A stretch of 64,000 nt of DNA from DATFDN01 sp963767645 (GCA_963767645.1 CAVYEW010000004.1:496001-560000), one strand, 5' to 3'; shown: positions 1 to 8,616, numbered from the stretch's first letter. The notes: generated by a model not told the origin, from the sequence alone. Numbers and translations are program-made.

Positions 1-410
1 CGGCGAGCTACGGACCTCCGCTGGGCGTGGTGCCCGACCCCGACCCGGCGGACAAGATGGCGAACGGCGCCTACCTCGTGCGGATCGGTCACTGCATGCT
101 GTGCCACACGCCGCTTGGCGCGAATGGACAGCGTGACTACGACCACCAACTCGGTGCGGGTGGTCTCAAGATGAACGGCATCTTCGGATCACGAATCACA
201 CCGAACATCACGCCGGATGGCGAAACGGGTATTGGCGGCTGGAGCGATGCGGAAATCAAAACCGCGCTGACGCGAGGATTGACGCCCGATGGGCGCCAAC
301 TCGCGTCCCCGATGCCATGGCGCTATCTCAGCCGGCTGCGGGATGCCGACCTCGATGCGATCGTCGCTTATCTGCGCACGGTGCCCCCGCGAAAGCACGA
401 AGTGCGATGA
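1..410 (+). CDS. c-type cytochrome, 3' part only
   Basis: The frame is open from the window edge, so the start and any signal peptide lie outside. The visible part has a haem-attachment motif CMLCH near the beginning of the domain. Further on come a conserved NITPD stretch and a C-terminal helix (WRYLSRLRDADLDAIVAYLRT) that is normal for class I cytochrome c domains of alcohol/aldehyde dehydrogenase or sorbosone-dehydrogenase type complexes. The NITPD segment followed by a methionine-containing SPMPW motif suggests Met as distal haem ligand. Family knowledge places it in the periplasm as an electron carrier. Its partner dehydrogenase is not visible, and no gene follows in the same direction within 300 bases. 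The GTG at 27 is internal, not the start. Confidence 0.85.
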   Translation, partial: ASYGPPLGVVPDPDPADKMANGAYLVRIGHCMLCHTPLGANGQRDYDHQLGAGGLKMNGIFGSRITPNITPDGETGIGGWSDAEIKTALTRGLTPDGRQLASPMPWRYLSRLRDADLDAIVAYLRTVPPRKHEVR

Positions 411-635
411 CAAGGGCAATATGGAAGGTGGCGCCGCGGCAGAATGCTTCCCGGTCGCTCGTGCGGAATTCAAGAGATTCGCACCGTAGGAGGAAGATTT
501 GGAGTAATACGTCTATGCTTCGCTGATACTCCATTTAGTCTTGGATTGCGTTGCCATAATGGGGCATACGACCATCCTTCTTTTTTTGCGACTTTGACAG
601 AGCCGCACGGACGGGCAAGAAATACAAGATGTAGG

Positions 636-656
636 AAGCCGCCCCCCTTGCGGCTT
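636..656. terminator. hairpin in the cytochrome c / nuclease-module gap
   Basis: The 323-base gap 411-733 holds no convincing gene. A 7-bp perfect stem (AAGCCGC / GCGGCTT) with a 7-base loop lies at 636-656. It is followed by a perfect palindrome CCTCATGAGG at 662-671 and a second near-palindrome at 669-686. There is no clean U-tract, so a terminator for the cytochrome gene is only one reading; a leader structure for the module at 734 is another. A TTGACA hexamer at 594-599 could be a -35 element, but I see no good -10 at the right spacing. Confidence 0.35.
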
Positions 657-733
657 CATGACCTCATGAGGCCGGGAACCGGGCCTCCCCTTACGCTGGC
701 CACACATGAAGTGGCGAGATAAGGTCCGCGGCC

Positions 734-1618
734 ATGGCTTCTCAGATCGAAACCTGCTTCATTACCGCGCCAGCCGGTAGCAACCTCGAAGTGCTGACGG
801 GTGCATTGCGTCGGCGCAACATTCATATGATCGTGCCGCAGCAGCTGTCGCCCGGCACCGAGATCGCGAGCGAGATTTCTAACGTTCTTCGCGACGTCGA
901 TCTGGTCATTGGCGTTCTAACCTCCGAGCGGCGTTCGGAATGGATTTTGTTCGAGCTTGGCCAGGCCTGGGCTCTGGGGAAGCGCATCCTGCTGTTTGCG
1001 CCTCCCAACTTCGCGCATCTGCCCTCGACTTTGCGCCGCTTCCTGACCGTTCGTGCCGACATCTCCAATCGGGAGGCCGTCGAGTTCGCTCTCGATCAGT
1101 TGCTGGCGGCTCCTGAACCGACGCGAAGGTCCGGAGCGCAGCCTAAGGCAAAGCCGCCGCTTGGTGCGTCCGCTGACGGCTACCTTCAGGGCAGCCTACC
1201 GATGATCGCCTCGGCTACGCCCAGCGAACTCGAAGCGCTGGTTGCCGATGCGTTGCGGGAGGCCGGAGTTGACGTGCTGGCCACGTCTCCCGGCCGCGGT
1301 CAGGGAGCGGATCTCGCGATTTGGTCCGATGCGTTGCAGCCCTTTGTGGGCAACCCGCTTCTCGTCGAGATCAAGGCCCGGCTGCAGGGGCAAGGGGGTG
1401 TGTCAAACGCTGTGCAGCAACTAGGCAAGTATGTTGCTGCAGCGGGCGGGCTATGGGGTCTCCTGCTCTATGGGGCAGGGCCGGGAGAGCTGCCGTCGCT
1501 TCCGCCCAACATCCTAGCTCTTCAAATAGAGACATTGTTCCGGCGTCTTAGAGAGGAGTCGTTCGACGATATCGTCCGTGACTTACGGAATCGCCGAGTC
1601 CACGGAGTGGGGGTTTAG
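734..1618 (+). CDS. TIR/deoxyribosyltransferase-like domain fused to a PD-(D/E)xK-like nuclease domain
   Basis: This is a 294-residue protein with two parts. Residues 5-125 look like the Rossmann-like TIR / nucleoside 2-deoxyribosyltransferase fold: a first strand CFITAP, then DLVIGVLTSE, then FELGQAWALGKRILLF, where E74 of FELG sits at the place of the catalytic Glu of NAD-cleaving TIR domains. A Pro/Ala-rich linker (126-158) follows. Residues 160-250 resemble an Mrr-like restriction fold: E165/E167 in the first helix, D193 (GADLAIW), then E212-x-K214 (LVEIKA) and a Gln-rich helix (NAVQQLGKY). No membrane segment is present. The stop codon shares one base with the start of the next gene, which implies translational coupling. 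Domain assignments come from motif reading only. A defence or nucleotide-sensing role is inference. Confidence 0.6.
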   Translation: MASQIETCFITAPAGSNLEVLTGALRRRNIHMIVPQQLSPGTEIASEISNVLRDVDLVIGVLTSERRSEWILFELGQAWALGKRILLFAPPNFAHLPSTLRRFLTVRADISNREAVEFALDQLLAAPEPTRRSGAQPKAKPPLGASADGYLQGSLPMIASATPSELEALVADALREAGVDVLATSPGRGQGADLAIWSDALQPFVGNPLLVEIKARLQGQGGVSNAVQQLGKYVAAAGGLWGLLLYGAGPGELPSLPPNILALQIETLFRRLREESFDDIVRDLRNRRVHGVGV

Positions 1619-2139
1619 TGCCGGCGATTGATCAGGTGCAGGTTCAGACCTTTATCGAAGCGGGTCGCAACGCAACCACGACGATCGAGCAGGGACGGGC
1701 ACTGGAAGACCTCATCTGTTACGTATTTGGACTCATACCGGGTATTGTTATTACCCACCGCAATGAGATGAATGTTTTCGACACCGAGGAGATTGATGTT
1801 GCGCTTTTTAATGAGGACATTCGATCACTTCCGAACGTGATCTTGATAGAAGCGAAAAACTGGTCGAACCGGGTGGGAAGCATCGAGGTCGCGTGGTTCC
1901 TGACCAAGCTCCTGAACCGGGGGCTGGATTTCGGAATTCTCGTGACGACTCACGGCATCACCGGAGACGCCGCCGACCTGACCCGAGCCCACACCCAGGT
2001 CGCTCTCGCACTGGCGCAGAGACGACGGCTCATCGTCATCACGACCGGCGAGCTTCAGGCGGTAGCAGAAACCGACGCACTGGTCTTGCTGATCAAGACG
2101 AAGCTGTGTGATCTTGCTGTCAAGGGAACCATCTCTTGA
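1618..2139 (+). CDS. PD-(D/E)xK (Mrr-like) nuclease-like protein
   Basis: A 173-residue protein starting with GTG at 1618, inside the TAG stop of the preceding gene (TAGTG). The core fits a restriction-endonuclease-like fold: E30 in GRALEDLICYVFG, D60 in EEIDVALF, E78-x-K80 in VILIEAKNW, then a helix SIEVAWFLTKLL and a strand FGILVTT. This is the usual E...D...ExK order of Mrr-like and VRR-like nucleases that cut or bind DNA. No DNA-binding or helicase domain is attached, so target choice may depend on the partner encoded just upstream, which carries its own ExK core. A role in anti-phage defence is plausible but not shown. The gene is slightly lower in GC than the metabolic genes of the window. 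Confidence 0.6.
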   Translation: MPAIDQVQVQTFIEAGRNATTTIEQGRALEDLICYVFGLIPGIVITHRNEMNVFDTEEIDVALFNEDIRSLPNVILIEAKNWSNRVGSIEVAWFLTKLLNRGLDFGILVTTHGITGDAADLTRAHTQVALALAQRRRLIVITTGELQAVAETDALVLLIKTKLCDLAVKGTIS

Positions 2140-2268
2140 GAGCAATAAAGTAAGGCGTTTCGTAAATCATCAAGAGTTTCGCACCGTCACTTTCAATACG
2201 GGAACACAAGGCGGTGCTGGTCGAACGCTTGAACGAGGCTATATGGATGAATCCGGCCCGTGCTTAGA

Positions 2269-2991
2269 TTAAAGTGACCTTTCCGTGGCTGGTTTTCCCG
2301 ACTGAATGCGACTGTTGGCTGCATGACTTTGATGTTCACCACTCGGTACGGTTGCTTCCGAGTCGCTTATCTGGACCCTCAAGCACAGCGTGCCATATGT
2401 GCCGATGCTTACAGCAGCTGGGGGCGCAGGAAGGTGATAGCTGCGTAGTAGATCGTAGGAGAGCGCGAATGAAATTGCTTTCCCTGGCTCAATCACGCCT
2501 GTTAAAACGTCTGTGTAGTTCTCTTGGCCGTTTTGCTTCTGAGCGGCACCTTGCGTTCGCGCCATGCGAGGCAGAATCTGAAAGCCTGATAACCTCTTGC
2601 AAATTTCGTCTGCGTCTTCGTCCTCGGTTTCGTCTAAGAAGAACAAGGCGGCCGCTGATATCATTGACGCTGACCGGTTGCCTTCATTTAGCACCGTGAG
2701 CCCGAGGGAGACTCCCACTGTGTCGTAAAAGGCCTCGTCAGTTTCGGTCAGAAGTAGTTCAGGCGTTGACACTAAGATTTCGACTTTGTCGTGCGTGGCA
2801 AAAGTAGAGCCGAATGTCGCCAGAGAGATGATAAATGCGCTGATTGATGTCAATACGCTGAACCACCGGCCCCGCTCCGCGTTGCGCTTCCGGCTTGTCC
2901 TAATTGCTTTCCGCAGATGATACTGATCGGCCTCTTGCGCAGGCGCATCACGCTGCTTGTTCACCGTGAGCGCCGAAGAGGATGCATCCAT
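2269..2991 (-). CDS. unknown protein with one membrane segment
   Basis: A 240-residue protein that I do not recognise. Residues 1-40 are charged and probably cytoplasmic, residues about 43-65 form one hydrophobic segment (FSVLTSISAFIISLATFGSTF), and the remaining 170 residues would then lie outside the membrane. That part has a beta-rich look (KVEILVSTPELLL, VGVSLGLTVLNEGNR) and an acidic patch DETEDEDADE. It is convergent with the nuclease-like pair and ends 130 bases from it. Base composition is clearly lower in GC than the core genes, which suggests acquisition. It might be an accessory or unrelated cargo gene; I infer no activity. The start at ATG 2991 is the only good one upstream of the membrane segment. 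Confidence 0.5.
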   Translation of the reverse strand: MDASSSALTVNKQRDAPAQEADQYHLRKAIRTSRKRNAERGRWFSVLTSISAFIISLATFGSTFATHDKVEILVSTPELLLTETDEAFYDTVGVSLGLTVLNEGNRSASMISAAALFFLDETEDEDADEICKRLSGFQILPRMARTQGAAQKQNGQENYTDVLTGVIEPGKAISFALSYDLLRSYHLPAPPAAVSIGTYGTLCLRVQISDSEATVPSGEHQSHAANSRIQSGKPATERSL

Positions 2992-3082
2992 GTGTTAGTG
3001 TACAAAGCGGGCGATCTCCTCCGTGACTGTGTCCCGGCTCCCGGCCCAAAATCAGCCCGCTGGAGCCGACAACGCCCATTAT

Positions 3083-3241
3083 GACAAGCTTGGCGTGCGG
3101 CTGGGCCGGCCGCCGGCGCTCACCCCGCACCAGCGCCGGGAGGCGCTCCAGCGGCGCGAGAAAGGGGAGCCGATCCGCGACATCGCCCGCAGCTATAACG
3201 TCAGCCACAGCACGATTTCGAGGCTAGTATGTGTGGACTGA
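3083..3241 (+). pseudogene. serine recombinase (resolvase/invertase) C-terminal remnant
   Basis: About 50 codons read as the C-terminal helix-turn-helix of Tn3-type resolvases and Hin-type invertases: LGRPPALTPHQ, then a helix-turn-helix of the form PIRDIARSYNVSHSTISRL. The catalytic N-terminal domain with its Ser nucleophile is missing: the codons before position 3083 have no similarity I can see, and the frame stops at 3241. It is best read as the relic of a mobile element between the accessory genes at 734-2991 and the unknown gene at 3291. It marks the patch as horizontally acquired. Confidence 0.65.
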
Positions 3242-3290
3242 CATTAACACCACCATCAGAGGGCTATGCAGCCAATGCGGTGACCGCTTT

Positions 3291-4172
3291 ATGACCGCCG
3301 GCCGGACGATAGAAACCTGGATGAGGTCAAGCGAATTGGGATACGACACAAGGCATCGCGATCTTTGCAAGCTAACTGGCCATCGCGGAAAATTCGTGAA
3401 ATCGCATCTTATCCCGAAAGCGTTGACCCGGCCAGCGGCGCCAGGAAAACCCCTTGTGCAGGCAGGCATGGGCACGCGCCCTGTCCGTCGATGGGACAGC
3501 TGGTATGATCCCCAGCTCACGATCCACCAAGGCGAGAACATCCTGGCCGATCTGGATAACTGGGCCGTCGCGGAGCTTAGAAAACACAAGCTGATATGGA
3601 CCGGCTGGAAAGCGGGACATTTCCCTAGAGACGAGCTGACGCTGATCTCCGGCACTGTCTGGGGCGTTCGCAAGATCGAGGGCATCAATCCAGGCCGCCT
3701 GCGTTTGTTCTTTCTCAGCCTGCTATGGCGGGCGGCTGCCACGATGCGGCCCGAGTTCTCGGCGGCCACTCTTCCGGCCGAGGACCTGGAACAGTTGCGG
3801 CAGATGCTAGTGTCCGGCAATCCCGGCCCGCTAGCCTTCTACCCCGCCCAGCTGACCCAGCTTTACACCCGTGGCGAAATTCATAATCACGTGCCGATCG
3901 CCGACACGAAGGTAATACCAGCCTATGGCACAACGCCCGAGAGGCATATGCCAATCTTCCGCTTTTATTTTGATGGGCTTGTTGCACACATCCACCGACA
4001 CGCAACCGATAGCGGGTATACAGCCGACCTAGGCCCTTTGACTGTAGGAGACGGGAACACACTTATTGTCAGCGCGCTTCCATATGAGAAATCTTTTCAG
4101 AGTGCGATCTTGAGAGAGATTCAGCAGCAGGCGACAGCAACATGGCCAGATGCGCTAGAGAACCTGATATGA
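3291..4172 (+). CDS. unknown protein, weak HNH-like zinc signature
   Basis: The reading frame is open from a GTG at 3231, but the ATG at 3291 is a better start because the earlier codons overlap the recombinase remnant. The protein from there is 293 residues and mostly soluble. Near its N-terminus it has CKLTG followed by FVKSHLIPKAL, which recalls the Cys ... SHIIP core of some HNH-like or zinc-binding proteins, but the second Cys pair of a real HNH is not evident. A conserved-looking block RRWDSWYDPQLTI follows. The gene has lower GC than its right-hand neighbours and stands alone on its strand. I do not recognise the family; nuclease activity would be a guess. Confidence 0.5.
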   Translation: MTAGRTIETWMRSSELGYDTRHRDLCKLTGHRGKFVKSHLIPKALTRPAAPGKPLVQAGMGTRPVRRWDSWYDPQLTIHQGENILADLDNWAVAELRKHKLIWTGWKAGHFPRDELTLISGTVWGVRKIEGINPGRLRLFFLSLLWRAAATMRPEFSAATLPAEDLEQLRQMLVSGNPGPLAFYPAQLTQLYTRGEIHNHVPIADTKVIPAYGTTPERHMPIFRFYFDGLVAHIHRHATDSGYTADLGPLTVGDGNTLIVSALPYEKSFQSAILREIQQQATATWPDALENLI

Positions 4173-4484
4173 CCGTTGCGGCTACGCTACTTCCAGTCAG
4201 ATCGACACCGGCTCGGCCAATACTAACTTGATGACCCTGTTTAAAAGGAGGTGGTAAGACGAAGGTATCGTCCGTGCGCCGGGCACCCTGAATGGAGGCC
4301 ACAAACGCCCGCCGTTGTGAGGGGGCATCGTCAAGGTGCAGTGGCGGGTTTCCATAAAGCGCGTTCTGCTTCAGGTTGAGGACCGCTCAGGGTCGAAAGT
4401 GGCGGCGCCTGACTGGGATTTCATCCTGGCGCGCATTCAGGTTCCCCCACGCGAGATTTGCTGCGACCATGCCAGCGATCCCCC
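4173..4484. other. gap without recognisable gene
   Basis: About 310 bases between the unknown gene and the M20 peptidase. The only salient item is a very strong Shine-Dalgarno-like string AAGGAGGTGG at 4245-4254. The frames after it close within about 45 codons and match nothing I know. I see no terminator with a U-run and no repeat. It may be the right-hand edge of the accessory patch, where GC rises to the level of the core genes. Confidence 0.4.
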
Positions 4485-4490
4485 GAGGAG
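4485..4490 (+). promoter_or_regulatory. ribosome binding site that sets the peptidase start
   Basis: GAGGAG ends 8 bases before GTG 4499. The upstream in-frame ATGs at 4376 and 4469 have no comparable site, and the extra residues they would add do not resemble the family. Confidence 0.6.
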
Positions 4491-4498
4491 ACCCCCAA

Positions 4499-5629
4499 GT
4501 GGACCTGAACGCGCTCCCCTTCGACGCCGACGCCATGCTGGACGGCCTCCGCGCCTGGGTCACGTGCGAAAGCCCCACCTTCGACCCCGCCGCCGTCAAT
4601 CGCATGATGGACACGGCCTCCCGCGACCTGGTGATCGCCGGCGCGCGGATCGAGCGCATTGCCGGGCGCATGGGACTTGGCGACTGCGTGCGCGCACGCT
4701 TCCCGCACGCCACGCCGGATCAGCCCGGCATCGTGGTCATGGGCCATTTCGACACCGTGCATCCGACCTGCACGCTCGCGCACCTGCCGTTCCGCCGCGA
4801 TGGCGAGCGCGCCTACGGGCCGGGAATCCTCGACATGAAGGGCGGCAACTACATCGCGCTCGAAGCCATCCGCCAACTCGCGCGCGCCGGTATCGCCACG
4901 AAGCTGCCCATCACCGTCCTTTTCACCAGTGACGAGGAAATTGGCAGCCCGTCCACGCGCGATCTGATCGAGGCGGAGGCGGCGCGGCACCGCTATGTTC
5001 TGGTCCCCGAGCCTGCGCGCCCCGATGGCGGCGTGGTCACGGGACGCTACGCCATCGCCCGATTCAACCTCGAAGCCACCGGCCGGCCCAGCCACGCCGG
5101 CGCGCGGCTCGCCGAAGGGCGGTCGGCGATCAAGGAGATGGCGCGCAAGATCATCGAGATCGAGGACATGACGACCGAGGACTGCACGTTCAGCGTTGGC
5201 GTCGTGCATGGCGGGCAATGGGTCAACTGCGTCTCCACGGCCTGCGTGGCGGAGGCGCTGTCGATGGCCAAGCGCCAGGCGGATCTTGACCGTGGGATCG
5301 CCCGCATGCTGGCTCTGCGCGCCTCCGTGGGCGACGTGCAGTTCCGCGTCACGCGCGGCGTCACGCGCCCGGTCTGGGAGCCGGACGGCAAGGTCATGGC
5401 CGTCTACGAGCGGGCGCGCGCGATTGCCCGCTCGCTCGGATTCGACATCCGCGCGCAAAGCGCGGGCGGCGGGTCCGACGGCAACTTCACCGGCGCAATG
5501 GCCGTGGCGACGCTCGACGGGCTTGGCGTGGAAGGCGCCGGCGCGCACACGCTTGAGGAGCATATCGTGGTGGACAGCTTGGCGCGTCGCGGCAAGCTGT
5601 TGGCCGGGCTATTGGCAACCTTGGAGTGA
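4499..5629 (+). CDS. M20 family metallopeptidase, glutamate carboxypeptidase-like
   Basis: With the GTG start chosen from its ribosome binding site, the protein is 376 residues, the usual size for carboxypeptidase G2-like M20 enzymes. Two-zinc ligands are visible in order: H83 and D85 (GHFDTVHP), the bridging Asp of GILDMKGG, the catalytic/ligand pair in TSDEEIGS, the Glu of VPEPAR and the C-terminal His of LEEH. The middle segment around RPSHAGARL is the start of the lid/dimerisation domain. No signal peptide is seen, so it is probably cytoplasmic. The family hydrolyses C-terminal Glu, acylated amino acids or small peptides; the actual substrate cannot be read from the sequence. It stands alone, with a membrane protein gene about 100 bases downstream. 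Confidence 0.85.
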   Translation: MDLNALPFDADAMLDGLRAWVTCESPTFDPAAVNRMMDTASRDLVIAGARIERIAGRMGLGDCVRARFPHATPDQPGIVVMGHFDTVHPTCTLAHLPFRRDGERAYGPGILDMKGGNYIALEAIRQLARAGIATKLPITVLFTSDEEIGSPSTRDLIEAEAARHRYVLVPEPARPDGGVVTGRYAIARFNLEATGRPSHAGARLAEGRSAIKEMARKIIEIEDMTTEDCTFSVGVVHGGQWVNCVSTACVAEALSMAKRQADLDRGIARMLALRASVGDVQFRVTRGVTRPVWEPDGKVMAVYERARAIARSLGFDIRAQSAGGGSDGNFTGAMAVATLDGLGVEGAGAHTLEEHIVVDSLARRGKLLAGLLATLE

Positions 5630-5733
5630 AGCCGCGCCAGTTCGGCCAGGATGGTCACTTCCGGCGCGCAGACTCGCACTTCTTGCGAGACCCAGCTAGT
5701 ATCGGCACCGGAGCGAACCGGTCGGAGAGGTCG

Positions 5734-6357
5734 ATGGAGCGCAGGTCCGCCACGTGCCTCTGGATGGGCGCGGCCTTGTGCGGCGCTGTTGGCCTGGCCA
5801 TGGTCGCTCTTGCAGCCTTCGGCACCGGCGCGACGGGCCTGCGCCGAGCGCTGGACCTAACAGCACGGTTTTCGTTCGGTCTGTTCTGGCTGGCCTATGC
5901 GGGCAGCGCTTTGGCCGCCCTGTTCGGCCCGGCCTTTCTGGCAGCGGCCCGGCGCGGCCGTGAGTTCGGCCTCGCCTTCGCTTCCGCTCATCTGGTCCAT
6001 GTCGGCTTGGTCGTTTGGCTTTTTCGAGTGTCGCTCCAGCCTCCCGTATCGGGGGCAGCCTTTGCCTTCTTCGCCATAGGATTGATGTGGACCTATCTTC
6101 TTGCGCTGTTCTCGATCCGGCGTGTGTCCCAGATGCTGGGTCCGGTACGCTGGCGCATCCTGCGCACCGTCGGGCTTGAATACATATCGTTCGTGTTCCT
6201 GTGGGACTTCATCAATCACCCGCTCCACTGGAATGCCAAGAGCCTGATCGGGTATTTGCCTTTCTCGACGCTGGCCGTCGCAGGAACGATGTTGCGTCTC
6301 GCTGCATGGGTGCGCCGCCGCCAGGCTGCGGCGGCGCGAGGGGCAGTAACGCTGTAG
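5734..6357 (+). CDS. integral membrane protein, ferric-reductase-like
   Basis: The ATG at 5734 follows a GAGAGG box, giving 207 residues; the longer frame from 5626 has no ribosome site. About six hydrophobic segments are visible: 7-30, 44-68, 82-100, 112-133, 150-170 and 182-198. The stretch GLAFASAHLVHVGLVVWLF, with a His in the third segment, resembles the haem-bearing helices of ferric-reductase-like membrane domains, and a second His-rich spot (NHPLHWNAK) lies near the end of the fifth. Whether haem is bound is inference. It is convergent with the aldehyde oxidoreductase genes, ending 14 bases before the end of the large-subunit gene. Confidence 0.6.
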   Translation: MERRSATCLWMGAALCGAVGLAMVALAAFGTGATGLRRALDLTARFSFGLFWLAYAGSALAALFGPAFLAAARRGREFGLAFASAHLVHVGLVVWLFRVSLQPPVSGAAFAFFAIGLMWTYLLALFSIRRVSQMLGPVRWRILRTVGLEYISFVFLWDFINHPLHWNAKSLIGYLPFSTLAVAGTMLRLAAWVRRRQAAAARGAVTL

Positions 6358-6371
6358 CGCTGTCCTCGGTT

Positions 6372-8606
6372 TCAGAGCAGCTTGTCGAGCGTGATCGGAA
6401 GTTCGCGGATGCGCTTGCCGGTCGCGTGGAAAACGGCGTTGGCGATCGCTGCGGCGGTCCCGACGATGCCGATCTCGCCCAGTCCCTTGACGCCGATCGG
6501 GCTCGCCTTGTCGTCGTGTTCATCCACGAATATGACGTCGATGTCGTGGATGTCGGCATTCGCGGGCACATGGTACTCGGCCAGGTTGTGGTTCATGAAC
6601 CGGCCGAGCCTGTGGTCCGGCATCGTCTCCTCGGTCAGCGCCATGCCGATCCCGAACACGACGCCGCCGATGATCTGGCTGCGCGCCGTCTTCGGATTGA
6701 GAATCCTGCCCGCCGCCACCGCATCGACGATGCGGGTGACGCGGATCGCGCCAAGCTCCTCGTCTACCTTCACCTCGGCGAAAACCGCCGAATGGGTGTA
6801 GGCCGAATAGCGCTTCTGCGTGGCAGGGTCCGGGCCCGCGGTTTCCTCCTCCTCGATCCGATCGACGCGCCCGGCGCGCATCGCGTCCGCTATGGTGACG
6901 TAGCGCGCCGGATCGGCGATCAGCTCGATACGGCCACCGGCAAAGGCGACGTGATCGAGATCGGCGTTGGCCAACGGCGAGTCCTCTGCCGCACGGGCGT
7001 ATCGGAACAGCTTCTCGCGTACCGCATAGCAGGCCGCTTGCACGGCGGAGCCGGCGGAAGCCGCGGTCCACGATCCGCCTTCCACGGGCGATGTCGGCAA
7101 GGACGAGTCACCGACTCTTGCGGTGACGCTGTCCATCGGCAATCCCAGCGCATCGGCCGCGATCTGGGTCAGGATCGTGTAGGTGCCCGTGCCGATATCG
7201 GCGGTCGCGGAGGCTACTTCCAACTTGCCGTCGGCGGTCAGCGTCGCGCGGGCGCTGATCTTCTGCATCTGCGCTTCCCAGATGCCGCAGGCCATGCCCC
7301 AGCCGACGAGTTCCCGTCCCTCGCGCATGGAACGCGGCTCGGCCGAGCGCCTGGCCCAGCCGAAGCGTTCGGCGGCTAGTTGCAGCGCGGCGCGCAGCTC
7401 CTTGCTCGTCCACTGCTTGCCCTCGTTCTCGTCCGTCTCGGCGTAGTTCTGCAGCCTGAGCGCGAGCGGATCGACGTGCAGCGCGTACGCAACCTCATCC
7501 ATCGCAGATTCCATAGCGAACACGCCAAGCGGGGCCCCGGGCGCGCGCATATCGGCCGGCGAATAGGTATCGATCTGGGCGAGCTTGTAGGTCAGCTCGA
7601 CATTGTCGCAATGATACAGCAGGCTCGACCAGTTGACGACGACCTCCTGATAATCCTCGAAGATCGAGGTGCCGGCCACCGCGTCATGACGGATCGCCTG
7701 GAGCGCACCGTTCGCGCTGGCGCCGAGCGAAACCCAACTAATCGTATCGGGGCGATAGCCGAACGTGAACATCTGATCGCGCGTCAGCATCACGCGAACC
7801 GACCGCTTCAGCTCCAGTGCCGCCATGACGGCGAGAAAGAGCTGGTATTGCGGGCGCAGGCCCGAGCCGAACGCGCCGCCCACGAACGGCGTCACCACCC
7901 GCACGTCGGACTTGGACAATCCGAATACGCCCATGATGTAGCCCTGGGTGTTCTGGACACCCTGGATCTTGTCATGGACGGTGATCTTGCCGTCGCCCTC
8001 CCACACCACGGTGGTGGCGTGCATCTCCATCGGGTTGTGGTGCTCGATCGCGACCCGGTACTCGGCCTCGACCCGCACGGGCGCTTCGGCATAGGCCTTG
8101 GCCGCGTCGCCGCGCGGGCTCGGCGGCGGCGAAATGCCGGTGCGTTTCTGCTTGGGCACATAGGCTTCGCCCAACTTGTGGACGAGATCCGTGGCATGAG
8201 CAGCCACGTCATACTCGACGCGCACGAGCGATGCCGCATAGGCGGCAGTGCCGAGATCTTCGGCCAGGACAAGAGCGACGGGTTGCCCGCTATAGAGGAT
8301 CTTGTCGTCGTAAAGCGGCCGGAACGGAGAGCCCGGCGGCGCGACCTCGTCGCGGTACTTGTAGTCGAACCAGGCCTCGGAGGGCCGGTTCTCGTGGGTG
8401 AAGACCTGGATCACGCCCGGAACCGCGAGCGCCGCCTCGGTGTCGATCGTCGTGATCCGACCCTTGGCGATCGCGCCCGACACGACGCAGCCGTGCAGCA
8501 GGCCGGGTGCAGCGAACTCGGCCGCGTATTTCGCGGTGCCGGTGACTTTGGCCTTGCCGTCGACACGGCTGCGCGCGGTCCCGACATATGTCGCGGTGTT
8601 CGGCAT
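6372..8606 (-). CDS. aldehyde/xanthine dehydrogenase family, molybdenum-cofactor subunit
   Basis: This 744-residue protein has the length and order of the large subunit of PaoABC/YagTSR-type aldehyde oxidoreductases. The start MPNTATYVG is followed by the N-terminal core DGKAKVTGTAKYAAEF. Cofactor-binding loops such as GGAFGSGLRPQ and the C-terminal GVKGLGEIG (catalytic Glu near residue 711) are intact. It would bind molybdopterin cytosine dinucleotide and hydroxylate aldehydes or aromatic heterocycles with water as oxygen donor. No Tat signal is present here or in the partner, so the complex is probably cytoplasmic. It lies 10 bases downstream of the fused iron-sulphur/FAD gene, clearly in one operon. 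The maturation chaperone (PaoD/XdhC-like) is not in the window. Confidence 0.92.
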   Translation of the reverse strand: MPNTATYVGTARSRVDGKAKVTGTAKYAAEFAAPGLLHGCVVSGAIAKGRITTIDTEAALAVPGVIQVFTHENRPSEAWFDYKYRDEVAPPGSPFRPLYDDKILYSGQPVALVLAEDLGTAAYAASLVRVEYDVAAHATDLVHKLGEAYVPKQKRTGISPPPSPRGDAAKAYAEAPVRVEAEYRVAIEHHNPMEMHATTVVWEGDGKITVHDKIQGVQNTQGYIMGVFGLSKSDVRVVTPFVGGAFGSGLRPQYQLFLAVMAALELKRSVRVMLTRDQMFTFGYRPDTISWVSLGASANGALQAIRHDAVAGTSIFEDYQEVVVNWSSLLYHCDNVELTYKLAQIDTYSPADMRAPGAPLGVFAMESAMDEVAYALHVDPLALRLQNYAETDENEGKQWTSKELRAALQLAAERFGWARRSAEPRSMREGRELVGWGMACGIWEAQMQKISARATLTADGKLEVASATADIGTGTYTILTQIAADALGLPMDSVTARVGDSSLPTSPVEGGSWTAASAGSAVQAACYAVREKLFRYARAAEDSPLANADLDHVAFAGGRIELIADPARYVTIADAMRAGRVDRIEEEETAGPDPATQKRYSAYTHSAVFAEVKVDEELGAIRVTRIVDAVAAGRILNPKTARSQIIGGVVFGIGMALTEETMPDHRLGRFMNHNLAEYHVPANADIHDIDVIFVDEHDDKASPIGVKGLGEIGIVGTAAAIANAVFHATGKRIRELPITLDKLL

Positions 8607-8616
8607 GGAAACGGCC

